Source: Flavipsychrobacter sp. (GTDB taxonomy: Bacteria > Bacteroidota > Bacteroidia > Chitinophagales > Chitinophagaceae). From it: a stretch of 64,000 bases of DNA. The notes beneath the pieces were generated by a model. The model was not told the origin of the DNA. It did no database searches and saw nothing but the letters and a program-made list of their open reading frames with translations. Location: assembly GCA_016787265.1 (NCBI GenBank), contig JAEUVF010000001.1, positions 1 to 64,000 on the forward strand, given 5' to 3'. The position numbers and the translations under genes were made by a program. Positions 1 through 7,623 of this stretch are shown here, one piece after another. Every line of letters starts with the position of its first letter. Position 1 is the stretch's first letter.

Positions 1-140
1 AGACAGACCTTAGTAACGTGACAAATGAAGAAATAAAAACAGTGGAAACATTGCTAAATAACAGACCAGTTCGAAAATTTAATTATAAAACACCTAACCA
101 AGTGCTACAGCAGAAAATTGCACTAATTACTTGAACTTAG
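1..140 (+). mobile_element. Right end of an IS30-family insertion sequence (partial)
   Basis: The window opens inside the last codons of an IS30-type transposase. The AT-rich bases directly after its stop codon (to about 140) are where the right terminal repeat of such an element would lie. The left part is outside the window, so neither the element's integrity nor the exact terminus can be judged. It abuts the metal-resistance gene block and may mark an island edge. Confidence 0.5.
3..134 (+). CDS. IS30-family transposase, C-terminal 43 residues only
   Basis: An open frame runs from the window edge to TGA at 132-134. It reads TVETLLNNRPVRKFNYKTP followed by NQVL. This matches the C-terminal signature of IS30-type DDE transposases (LNNRPRK.LGYKTPNEVF), which lies just after the catalytic core. 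The catalytic DDE residues are upstream of the window. Only the tail is visible, so activity cannot be assessed. It is convergent with the ATP-cone/nuclease gene at 173. Confidence 0.7.
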   Translation, partial: TDLSNVTNEEIKTVETLLNNRPVRKFNYKTPNQVLQQKIALIT

Positions 141-172
141 ATCTTTATGGTTGATGACATCCATTTTTTGTA

Positions 173-1039
173 CTATTTTGATGGTTCGCAGAGCATACGG
201 CACTCATTAACGATTGACCTGATCTTCGCAGCAGATAGTCTCGACTTCTCTAATATTTCGCTACGTTGCAACAGGGACTTACAGAGAATAACATCATTTG
301 CCAATAAGAATTTTTTGTCTCTTTCAGTTAAGGTAACCAGGCAGGTAACCGGATAAAGACCGGCGCGATCTATAAGATCTTTAAAGCCTTTGCCCCTTGG
401 AAAATCCCACCCAAGCAATTGCATTTGCATGCAGTTGCCATATTGTATCGCATCCTCGGAAAAGCGTCCGTTTGTCACTATCCAGCTTTGATGAAACTGG
501 GGGCCGTGACAACCACTATCCTGCCATTTTTTTTCCGCATCAAGAAATCTTGATTGAATATAGAGTGGTATTTTGACATCGCTTACAAAGCCCTGGCGGT
601 TATGGAACTTGCATTCCACCATGACATGGTGTTCCACTTTTGTAGCGATAACATCTATTTCATGCTTTACACAATGTCCCGGAACAATCACTCCTGTTTG
701 GGTGCTGTATCCCATTGATTCCAAAATGGCTGCTGTAAGTTTTTCAAACGGGAAACCTGTAGGGCCGAGCGCCATCACCGCTTTTTTCAGGTTATAACGG
801 GCGGAGACAGACTTTGACATTTTTTTCAGCCATTTGAAAGCAGTCCTGTAAATATCCTGCGTAGCCATTCCATCTTTGAGGATGTCCTGCACTTTTTGCA
901 GCACAACCTCAATCTGTTCGGAAGTCGCTCCCGACCTGGACAATGATTGTCTCAATTTGTTACTGTCAAAAACCGCACGTTCGCCTGATGCTTTCGTAAT
1001 GTATATTTCATTGATGGTATTTTGCATAACTATTTCCAT
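173..1039 (-). CDS. ATP-cone domain fused to Mrr-like PD-(D/E)XK nuclease
   Basis: A 288-residue two-domain protein. Residues about 10-95 look like an ATP-cone: an ITKASGERAVFD start followed by helices, as in ribonucleotide reductase and NrdR, where the domain senses ATP/dATP. Residues about 97-220 look like an Mrr-type restriction nuclease fold, with HEIDV (D129) and VECK (E142, K144) forming the D-(E/Q)xK catalytic motif. The last 60 residues are helical and unassigned. The family is known from Bacteroidota, often beside metal-resistance genes. A nucleotide-gated DNA-cleavage or island-guard role is my inference. It is the last gene of the minus-strand metal block, 83 bp after the P-type ATPase. 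I chose the first ATG; M5 is an alternative start. Confidence 0.75.
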   Translation of the reverse strand: MEIVMQNTINEIYITKASGERAVFDSNKLRQSLSRSGATSEQIEVVLQKVQDILKDGMATQDIYRTAFKWLKKMSKSVSARYNLKKAVMALGPTGFPFEKLTAAILESMGYSTQTGVIVPGHCVKHEIDVIATKVEHHVMVECKFHNRQGFVSDVKIPLYIQSRFLDAEKKWQDSGCHGPQFHQSWIVTNGRFSEDAIQYGNCMQMQLLGWDFPRGKGFKDLIDRAGLYPVTCLVTLTERDKKFLLANDVILCKSLLQRSEILEKSRLSAAKIRSIVNECRMLCEPSK

Positions 1040-1122
1040 TTTTATCTAAAGAGGTGTATCCCTTCTAAGGACTTACTTAACACGTTTTTCATTACCGAAA
1101 ACTTCTTACCCATAATTGTAGG

Positions 1123-3159
1123 CTAAAACTTCATTCGTTGTATCCTTATGGCATTCAATATTGCAATCAGGGATACGCCCACATCAGCAAAAACAGCCTC
1201 CCACATAGTAGCCAGACCTCCAGCCCCTAAAATCAAAACGATACCTTTTACCACAAAGGCAAGGGTAATATTCTGCCAAACGATCTTTTTTGTTTTCTTG
1301 CCGATATTGATGGCTATTGGGATTTTGGATGGTCTGTCATCCTGGATGACAACATCTGCTGTTTCTATGGTCGCATCGCTCCCAAGTCCGCCCATTGCGA
1401 TACCGACATCACTTAGTGCAACTACAGGGGCGTCGTTTACCCCGTCACCCACAAAGGCTACCGTTTCGTTCTTAGCTTTGATTTCCTTTACCCGGTTGAC
1501 CTTATCTTCCGGCAACAGATCACCGAACGCATTGTCGATCCCCAGTTTATCGGCTACAAATTTCACGACCGAAGTTTTATCACCACTTAACATGGTCACC
1601 TTCACATTGAGCTTGTGAAGCAGGTCAATGGTCTGCTGCGAGTCTTCCTTGATACTATCGGCAATGGTAATATAGCCTACAAATTTTCCATCGCTGGCCA
1701 CTGCGATAGTCGTATAGACTATGGTTGATGGATCAACATCGTAACTGATACCGAACTTATCCATCAATTTAAAATTTCCAACCAAAAGTTCCTTGCCATT
1801 TATTGTCGCTTTCAAACCATGTCCTGCTATCTCTTCCGTATTTTCGAGCTTAATAGAGCTGTCAATATCTCCCACGTATTCGTGTATAGCGGTTGCTACA
1901 GGGTGCGTACTCAGGCTCTCTATCGCATTAACAAGTTTCAATGTTTCATCCTTATTAAATTCGGGCTTGAACACTACTTCCTGTACCTTAAAAACTCCTT
2001 CAGTCATTGTACCGGTCTTATCCATTACGACATTTTGTATCGCAGCCATTGTATCCAGGAAGTTGCTTCCTTTAAAGAGAATACCATTGCGGCTGGCAGC
2101 TCCAATACCACCAAAATATCCCAGTGGAATGGAAATGACCAATGCACAAGGACAGGAAATCACAAGGAATATCAAAGCCCTGTACAGCCAGTCATTGAAT
2201 ACATAATTGTCTACAAAGAAGTAAGGAACAAGACATATTCCTATTGCCAGAACGACCACGATAGGGGTGTACACTTTCGCAAACTTCCTGATAAAAAGCT
2301 CCGTCGGGGCTTTTTGGGAGGTGGCGTTCTGTACCAGCTCCAGTATTTTACTAAGTTTACTATCTGTATAAGCGGTAGTTACCTTAACACGGGCTACTGT
2401 ATTGAGATTGATCATTCCGGCAAGCACCGTTTCTCCCTTGTTCTTGGTATCCGGCTTACTTTCACCCGTGAGCGCTGCTGTATTAAAGGATGCATTGTCG
2501 GTAAGGAGTTCACCGTCAAGCCCAAGTTTTTCTCCGGGTTTTAGCTGAATAATATCCCCGATCTGGGCTTCTTCCGCTTTGATGGTCTTGGCACGGTCAT
2601 CTACAAGGATAGTTACCTCGTCGGGCCGCTGGTCGAGCAATGCCTTGATGTTTCTTTGTGCCCTGGATACGGCAAGGGTTTGGAACACTTCGCCAACTGC
2701 ATAGAACAGCATTACTGCTACTCCTTCGGGGTATTCTTTGATAAAAAACGCACCGATAGTTGCAATGCTCATCAGCAAAAACTCCGAAAATACCTCACCT
2801 TTTGAAATACTTTTGATGGCGTCTTTAATTACAGGAAATCCCACAATTGCGTAGGCTATCAGATACCAAATAAACCTGACAGTCCCCTTAAACCATTCCT
2901 GAGGTATCCAGTTATCGAATGCTATGGCAGCGAGCAAAAGTAACAGGGAAATGATGGAAGGAAGGAACATTTTAAATGGACTTTCACTTACATTACCGTG
3001 GTCATGACCAGCATCATCGCTATGGCCATGATCGTGTCCGTCATTTTTATGATGTTCCTCTTTTACAAGGTCTTTTGCGCCTGCCTTGGTATATACTTTT
3101 TCCGTTTGGGTGCAACAGATCTGCCTGCCCTGCGCGTCATATTGATGTTTGTGCTCCAT
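1123..3159 (-). CDS. Zn/Cd/Pb-type P1B heavy-metal-translocating ATPase
   Basis: An inner-membrane pump exporting divalent soft metals at the cost of ATP. Visible motifs are the actuator TGES (231-234), the metal-binding SCPCAL in the membrane (C336, C338), the phosphorylation loop DKTGT (D380), the HP pair of the nucleotide domain (H419-P420) and the hinge GDGVND (571-576). CPC plus a late FADVGVSL helix (D659) points to the P1B-2 (Zn/Cd/Pb) subtype rather than copper. The usual N-terminal HMA domain is absent. Instead the first 60 residues carry a Cys pair and a His/Asp-rich stretch (HDHGHSDDAGHDHG) that probably binds metal. It starts 5 bp after the preceding gene of the operon. Confidence 0.93.
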   Translation of the reverse strand: MEHKHQYDAQGRQICCTQTEKVYTKAGAKDLVKEEHHKNDGHDHGHSDDAGHDHGNVSESPFKMFLPSIISLLLLLAAIAFDNWIPQEWFKGTVRFIWYLIAYAIVGFPVIKDAIKSISKGEVFSEFLLMSIATIGAFFIKEYPEGVAVMLFYAVGEVFQTLAVSRAQRNIKALLDQRPDEVTILVDDRAKTIKAEEAQIGDIIQLKPGEKLGLDGELLTDNASFNTAALTGESKPDTKNKGETVLAGMINLNTVARVKVTTAYTDSKLSKILELVQNATSQKAPTELFIRKFAKVYTPIVVVLAIGICLVPYFFVDNYVFNDWLYRALIFLVISCPCALVISIPLGYFGGIGAASRNGILFKGSNFLDTMAAIQNVVMDKTGTMTEGVFKVQEVVFKPEFNKDETLKLVNAIESLSTHPVATAIHEYVGDIDSSIKLENTEEIAGHGLKATINGKELLVGNFKLMDKFGISYDVDPSTIVYTTIAVASDGKFVGYITIADSIKEDSQQTIDLLHKLNVKVTMLSGDKTSVVKFVADKLGIDNAFGDLLPEDKVNRVKEIKAKNETVAFVGDGVNDAPVVALSDVGIAMGGLGSDATIETADVVIQDDRPSKIPIAINIGKKTKKIVWQNITLAFVVKGIVLILGAGGLATMWEAVFADVGVSLIAILNAIRIQRMKF

Positions 3160-3164
3160 GATTT

Positions 3165-4142
3165 CTATTTTAAAAGATTTTTTAATATTCTGTCTGTAAA
3201 AAATTGCTTTGTAATCTGATTACCTTCTTTCAACACATCATCAATTGAAGGAGCTTTGTTGCCCAAATACTTCTTCGCCTGAAGTATTGCGTCCTTTTCA
3301 TTTTTGATGCCTTTGGTTTCCATGATAGCCTCTGCCAACGCCAGTAGTCCGAAGCCCCGGTCTTTGAGTAGTCCCAATTGCTCAATCATCCAGCTAAGAG
3401 CGAAAAAACTATATTGGGAAAGCAATAGCGGGTGCAGTTTTTTATCCTCCACCGGGGGTAACCTATTGTAAGGCGAGTTTAATACGGAACCTGTAAGGTA
3501 GTTCCCTAAGGCCAGTTTTTCCTGTTCAATCTCTACGAGCTTTATGCAACCCTGTAAAACTTGTGCGTATATACTCAACCAGCGCAATTTTCTGCGCAAC
3601 TCGTGGATACCCGATTCTACATCGGTAAAAGCAACTTTGCCTTCTTTTGCGAAATCCACTATCTCTTCAATTTCCGACCTATAGAATTTCCGGAGACGTT
3701 TGTGCTGTTCATCTTTATTTTTCCAGCCTGTTTTTTTAAGATCATTGTTAATCCTTTCTAATTGCTTTCCGTTTAACCAGCCCTCGCTCTTGAGTATTTT
3801 GTTAAGCTTGCTTACGGTTTTTTCCTCTTTACGGGAAAAATAAGACTTAACATCCCCCGGTATTTTCTCATTGCTAAAAAACAGTTTGCCGTAAGCATCA
3901 AAGTAATCTATACTACCTAACGTATCTTCCAGTAGCTTGAATTTTTCCTGCATCTTATCAAATTTCTTCCTGTTAGGCCCGGTGGAGCTATATATCCTGG
4001 CCAGTGCCTCCAGTTGAAACAACGGTGTCCTGAAATCGTTCTCAAAGAGATACACAGCAGGGTCTTCGGTAGTTTTTGCCCTCTCCAGGAGGACGGATAT
4101 CGTATTTAGATGGATATCAAATTGGATATTGTTTTGATTCAT
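3165..4142 (-). CDS. Helical conserved protein of unknown function, weakly CHAD-like
   Basis: 325 residues, almost all predicted amphipathic helix, with no signal peptide or membrane span, so probably cytoplasmic. The segment IHELRRKLRWLSIYAQ (about 183-198) recalls the conserved His/Arg helix of CHAD domains, which bind polyphosphate. FRTPLFQLEALARIY near residue 38 is another well-formed helix. The match is weak and I do not assign a function. The gene overlaps the MgtC-like gene by 4 nt (ATGA) and lies 5 bp before the P-type ATPase, so it is translated with metal- and ion-handling membrane proteins. A cytosolic polyphosphate or metal-phosphate role would fit but is speculation. Confidence 0.65.
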   Translation of the reverse strand: MNQNNIQFDIHLNTISVLLERAKTTEDPAVYLFENDFRTPLFQLEALARIYSSTGPNRKKFDKMQEKFKLLEDTLGSIDYFDAYGKLFFSNEKIPGDVKSYFSRKEEKTVSKLNKILKSEGWLNGKQLERINNDLKKTGWKNKDEQHKRLRKFYRSEIEEIVDFAKEGKVAFTDVESGIHELRRKLRWLSIYAQVLQGCIKLVEIEQEKLALGNYLTGSVLNSPYNRLPPVEDKKLHPLLLSQYSFFALSWMIEQLGLLKDRGFGLLALAEAIMETKGIKNEKDAILQAKKYLGNKAPSIDDVLKEGNQITKQFFTDRILKNLLK

Positions 4143-4594
4143 TGTTGCTTTTCTTTATCGTTAAATAATTTGTCAACAAATTTTCTATAAGGAGCAGATT
4201 TGTTGATACTAAAAATCAAGAGAATGATGAGCGTTGATGAGACAGCTATTACAAACATATTAAGGGCGATGGCTACTCCGATCGCGGAAGTCGCCCACAA
4301 TCCGGCGGCTGTAGTGAGTCCTTTCGGCATATTTCTTTCATCCCGGAAAATAATACCTGCCCCAATAAATCCTAAGCCCGTGGCAACCGCTGACAAGACT
4401 CTTGAAATTGCCGATTTATCTTCAGACAAGTGCGCGGCGACAGATACGAACAGACATGAGGCAACACAAATGCAGGCGAAAGTACGGATGCCTGTGTTTT
4501 GTTGTTCTCTTTCGCGCTCCACGCCAACAATACCTCCCAGCAGAACTGCCAGTAACAATTTAGCCGAAAGTAAAAGTTCAAATTGAATATCCAT
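4139..4594 (-). CDS. MgtC/SapB-family inner-membrane protein
   Basis: 151 residues with about four membrane segments. The MgtC hallmarks are present: GGIVGVERE after the first helix, GIRTF, LGFIGAGIIF and KGLTTAAGLWATSAIGVA. Family members are linked to magnesium limitation, membrane potential and acid or virulence adaptation. It corresponds to the N-terminal membrane domain only, without the C-terminal soluble domain of Salmonella MgtC. It sits between the bestrophin-type gene (33 bp) and the helical unknown (4-nt overlap) inside the metal-efflux operon, suggesting compensation of ion balance during metal stress (inference). Confidence 0.88.
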   Translation of the reverse strand: MDIQFELLLSAKLLLAVLLGGIVGVEREREQQNTGIRTFACICVASCLFVSVAAHLSEDKSAISRVLSAVATGLGFIGAGIIFRDERNMPKGLTTAAGLWATSAIGVAIALNMFVIAVSSTLIILLIFSINKSAPYRKFVDKLFNDKEKQQ

Positions 4595-4627
4595 TTCGCT
4601 TATGGTTAATGATTAATAATGATAACC

Positions 4628-5509
4628 TTACATTTCATAATAAGAGTCGTTTTGAGGCTTCACTGGAATATCTTTTTCCCCGATCATTTCTAATATGTTG
4701 ATCTCTATTGTTTGTGCCAAAGAAGTCATCGGTGTATCAACAGGAGTATTCTCGAAAGGGTCCTGCATGATGATGGCCGTTTTTTCGATGGCAATAAAAA
4801 GTGTTGGGATAAGGATGGTCATTACGATTTCGACAGCAAGCTGCGAATCCTCCAACCCGAACGGTAAAATAGCTGCGAAAACATAGATTAATGTATGTAC
4901 CAAAAGGCTATATGATCTTGGGAAAACGGTATTCTTAATTCGTTCACACTTACCCATACTATCGCATAACCTTGCAAGTGTTTCATTTAACTGTACCTGT
5001 TGAATATCCGTAATTGCTCCCGCGGCAGCTAACTGCTTGATAGTCTCGGAATGTTTATTGAGTAAAACGTTTGGTATGTTTGCAGCATTTATCTGGTGAA
5101 TATTTAAGTACGCCTGAACAGAAGGGGAAAATTCCTGCCTGCGCAATGACTCTCCCAAAGCATAGGTCCAGACGATTTGCCTGCCAGCAAATTCTTTGAT
5201 TTCGTACTTGAGGTCATCAGGAATAAACTGTATGAACTGTCTCACTAAGCTTCGTGAATCATTTACGATAGCACCCCAAACTGTTCTGGCTTCCCACCAT
5301 CGTTCATAGGATTGTGCCGTTCTAAAAGCAAGCAAAAGGGAAACCGCAGTTCCTACCAGAGCAGGAACACTTAGAGGCAATGAAGTTTTTTTAAATGTCG
5401 GATGCATATCCAACAATCCGATAGATATCGCAAAAACACAGATCAAAACCATCTGTGTTTTGATTTCATTGACAAAGTACCATATTGATATTTTACGATT
5501 TAATAACAT
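4628..5509 (-). CDS. Bestrophin family (UPF0187) ion channel
   Basis: 293 residues, membrane-embedded. The signature RTAQSYERWWEARTVWG and then NDSRSLVRQ (about 62-90) is the conserved core of bestrophin/UPF0187 proteins, pentameric channels that pass anions in eukaryotes and mainly cations in characterised bacterial members. Hydrophobic helices occur near residues 20-60 and 205-250. The position between the ICMT-like and MgtC-like genes, all on the minus strand with short gaps, indicates co-transcription with the Czc pump. Ion selectivity cannot be read from the sequence. Confidence 0.87.
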   Translation of the reverse strand: MLLNRKISIWYFVNEIKTQMVLICVFAISIGLLDMHPTFKKTSLPLSVPALVGTAVSLLLAFRTAQSYERWWEARTVWGAIVNDSRSLVRQFIQFIPDDLKYEIKEFAGRQIVWTYALGESLRRQEFSPSVQAYLNIHQINAANIPNVLLNKHSETIKQLAAAGAITDIQQVQLNETLARLCDSMGKCERIKNTVFPRSYSLLVHTLIYVFAAILPFGLEDSQLAVEIVMTILIPTLFIAIEKTAIIMQDPFENTPVDTPMTSLAQTIEINILEMIGEKDIPVKPQNDSYYEM

Positions 5510-5550
5510 AAAAATATTGTGATTTTATATTGTCATTTTTACCGCAGGCA

Positions 5551-6273
5551 TCATTTCCAACGCCCGGATTTTTTTATAAATCTTATCGTGAGGTAATAGG
5601 TGCCAATGACTAAAAAACATACTACAGCATACTTTATTCTGGTCGCCTGATCTCTGCCGATTAGGTCGGGATACTTATACAGTAATATAAATGCTATGCC
5701 CAAAAGCCAGACAAACTGTGTCCCATACTCTTTGATCAGCCATCTTCTCCAGTTAAATTTCATTGAGGAAAACGTATCCCCGATACCTTTAAGACTGGGA
5801 ACCCATCGATTCACTTTCTTGGTGTAGTCTATAAAACCCTGACCAAACTTTTTCCTGAGATAGTCTTCTTCAGCAAGGACAATACACTGATATATACCAA
5901 CAAACAACGGCATTATTACAAGTGTAAACAACAATGAATTAGCCATTATTCCGGCTCCCCATAACATGAGTATGTTTCCTATATAAAGGGGGTTTCTTAC
6001 ATGGCTGAAAATTCCGGTAGTGACCAATTCGTCTGCGTACACTTTTCTATTTTGCCCGCCTCTTATTATATACGCTAACCCTATGGTGCCGCCCCTAATG
6101 AGCTGGCCGGAAATGGTTATTATTAAGCCAAAAACAATGGGATAAAAATAATATTTGTCACCCCATCTTTCCGCTCCAAACAACTCCATCGATGGGGCAA
6201 ATAGTAGTAAGTACAGAAATATGAAAATTACATTTCTGTACCTAAAGAAGAAATTTCCTAATTGTATTATCAT
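5551..6273 (-). CDS. Isoprenylcysteine-methyltransferase-like (ICMT/PEMT) membrane protein
   Basis: 240 residues with five or six hydrophobic spans. The SAM-binding signature of the ICMT/phospholipid methyltransferase family is visible: SHVRNPLYIGNILMLWG (about 90-106), then EEDYLRKKFG and DYTKKVNRWVP. Family members methylate a membrane-bound substrate such as a lipid, prenylated cysteine or quinone; no substrate can be named here. The start overlaps the stop of the CmoA-like gene by 4 nt, so two SAM-dependent enzymes are translationally coupled. The last 70 residues hold two further membrane segments after the catalytic core. Confidence 0.82.
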   Translation of the reverse strand: MIIQLGNFFFRYRNVIFIFLYLLLFAPSMELFGAERWGDKYYFYPIVFGLIITISGQLIRGGTIGLAYIIRGGQNRKVYADELVTTGIFSHVRNPLYIGNILMLWGAGIMANSLLFTLVIMPLFVGIYQCIVLAEEDYLRKKFGQGFIDYTKKVNRWVPSLKGIGDTFSSMKFNWRRWLIKEYGTQFVWLLGIAFILLYKYPDLIGRDQATRIKYAVVCFLVIGTYYLTIRFIKKSGRWK

Positions 6274-7016
6274 TTTTTTGCTATTATTCCTGTGAAATTA
6301 TACCAGCGAAAAAACACCTCGACTTGTTTAAAGCCCGCGTTTTTCAGCATATTGATATTTTCGCTTGTCTTGTAAGGTATCAACACGTTTTCAAGCGCTT
6401 CCCGCTTCTGTGAAATCTCAAGCTCACTGTATTCGTTTCTTCTTTTGAAGTCATAGTAGTAGTTGATGTACTCCCTGTTAAATGAAGCTTCTTCCGTGAG
6501 GATCTTTTCGACAATGATAAATACTCCGTTTTCGGTAAGTCCATCATATATCTTTTTGACAATTTCCAGTCTATTAATAGGTCGAACAAATTGAAGAACC
6601 AGTACCATCGTTACAACTGAAGCATCCTGTACAGGTACATCCTTTGTAATATCAACCATATTGAGTTCTATTTCTCTGTTAAGCGATAGACTATTCAATT
6701 TTTCCCTGCATTTGACAATCATCTCTTCGGAATCATCTATTCCTACAAGGTTTACATTTTCAGGAACCAGTTTAGATATTTGTATTAAGGTGGTTCCTGT
6801 GGAGCAGCCTATATCATACACTTTTGTCTTTGGCTGTACATGGTTTTTTGCCAATTCACTTACCATTCGCTGCATCTCCCCATAGAAGGGTACCGACCGA
6901 CTAACCATGTCATCAAAAACCAATGCAACTTTTTTATCAAATGCGAAATCAAAGGCGGTATCAACTTTTTTCTTAAATACATCATCCGATAAGTTGTTAG
7001 TATTTTCGTCTTTCAT
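6270..7016 (-). CDS. CmoA-like carboxy-SAM synthase / SAM-dependent enzyme
   Basis: 248 residues, class I Rossmann methyltransferase fold: motif I YDIGCSTGTT (67-76), acidic loop GIDDSEEM (92-99) and motif IV region VLQFVRP. It matches E. coli CmoA closely along its length, including SRSVPFYGEM near the start and DFKRRNEYSELEISQKR (189-205). R205 appears to align with the CmoA arginine that holds the carboxylate of carboxy-SAM (from memory of that structure). CmoA makes carboxy-S-adenosylmethionine from SAM and prephenate for tRNA U34 modification by CmoB. No cmoB is present in this window. The context is a metal-efflux operon, 1 nt from the HD gene and overlapping the ICMT-like gene. A dedicated, non-tRNA use of carboxy-SAM is possible but unproven. 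Confidence 0.8.
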   Translation of the reverse strand: MKDENTNNLSDDVFKKKVDTAFDFAFDKKVALVFDDMVSRSVPFYGEMQRMVSELAKNHVQPKTKVYDIGCSTGTTLIQISKLVPENVNLVGIDDSEEMIVKCREKLNSLSLNREIELNMVDITKDVPVQDASVVTMVLVLQFVRPINRLEIVKKIYDGLTENGVFIIVEKILTEEASFNREYINYYYDFKRRNEYSELEISQKREALENVLIPYKTSENINMLKNAGFKQVEVFFRWYNFTGIIAKK

Positions 7017-7017
7017 T

Positions 7018-7605
7018 TTAATTTTTTTTCTTGTTCACCAATTCAACATTAACGTCCTTAAATCTGCTCAGGACAGACTTTCCATACTCGGTGCAATAGT
7101 TGTGAGCCATAAGTAGCGACGTGTTTACTTTCTGCCATTCTTCTTCCGAATATATCTTGTCAAGAAACACTTCAAACTCTTTCCTGATGGCTTTTGCATA
7201 ATGAGGATATGAGGTTTTAGTAAAATGGAAAAGGTCAGCGTCGCACAATACTTTTTCAACCATAGTCCTTGGACGCTGTGGAAATTTCGTTGCTTCTATA
7301 CAAGCCAATACTGATAAAATAAAATCAGTATTGGCACCACATTTTTCCAGATAACTCTTTGCTATCTTTTTACTTTCTTCTTCATGACCGGTATAAGCAT
7401 AAGCGTATCCGCAGTCGTGAAACCAGGCAGCAACGATAAGTATCTCCATCTCTGATTTATCCAAATCGCTGTTTTGCCCGATCTCCCAAGCTGCGTTAAC
7501 TACTTCACTGGTATGAGCCAGGTTATGAAACACAAGGTCAGATGAGAGTTTTTGCTTTAGAAAAAGCAAAACGTAATTTTCTACAGACTCTATCAATTGA
7601 TTCAT
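7018..7605 (-). CDS. HD-domain phosphohydrolase
   Basis: 195 residues, soluble. The HD-superfamily metal ligands are all visible: FHNLAH (H27/H31), HD at 63-64 in WFHDCGY, H74 and D122/D124 in LCDAD. This is the short stand-alone type, without GAF, REC or cyclase domains. Such enzymes hydrolyse phosphate esters or phosphodiesters of nucleotides; the substrate is unknown. It lies 18 bp after czcB and 1 nt before the CmoA-like gene, so it belongs to the efflux operon. Because HD enzymes depend on metals, it could act as a stress-signal or nucleotide-clearing enzyme; this is inference. Confidence 0.83.
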   Translation of the reverse strand: MNQLIESVENYVLLFLKQKLSSDLVFHNLAHTSEVVNAAWEIGQNSDLDKSEMEILIVAAWFHDCGYAYAYTGHEEESKKIAKSYLEKCGANTDFILSVLACIEATKFPQRPRTMVEKVLCDADLFHFTKTSYPHYAKAIRKEFEVFLDKIYSEEEWQKVNTSLLMAHNYCTEYGKSVLSRFKDVNVELVNKKKN

Positions 7606-7623
7606 AACCTCATCATTTTAGGA

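Noticed and set aside
1819..2544. 241-residue open frame antisense to the P-type ATPase gene
   Set aside because: It is the mirror of a gene with complete catalytic motifs, has no recognisable domain and no independent start signal.
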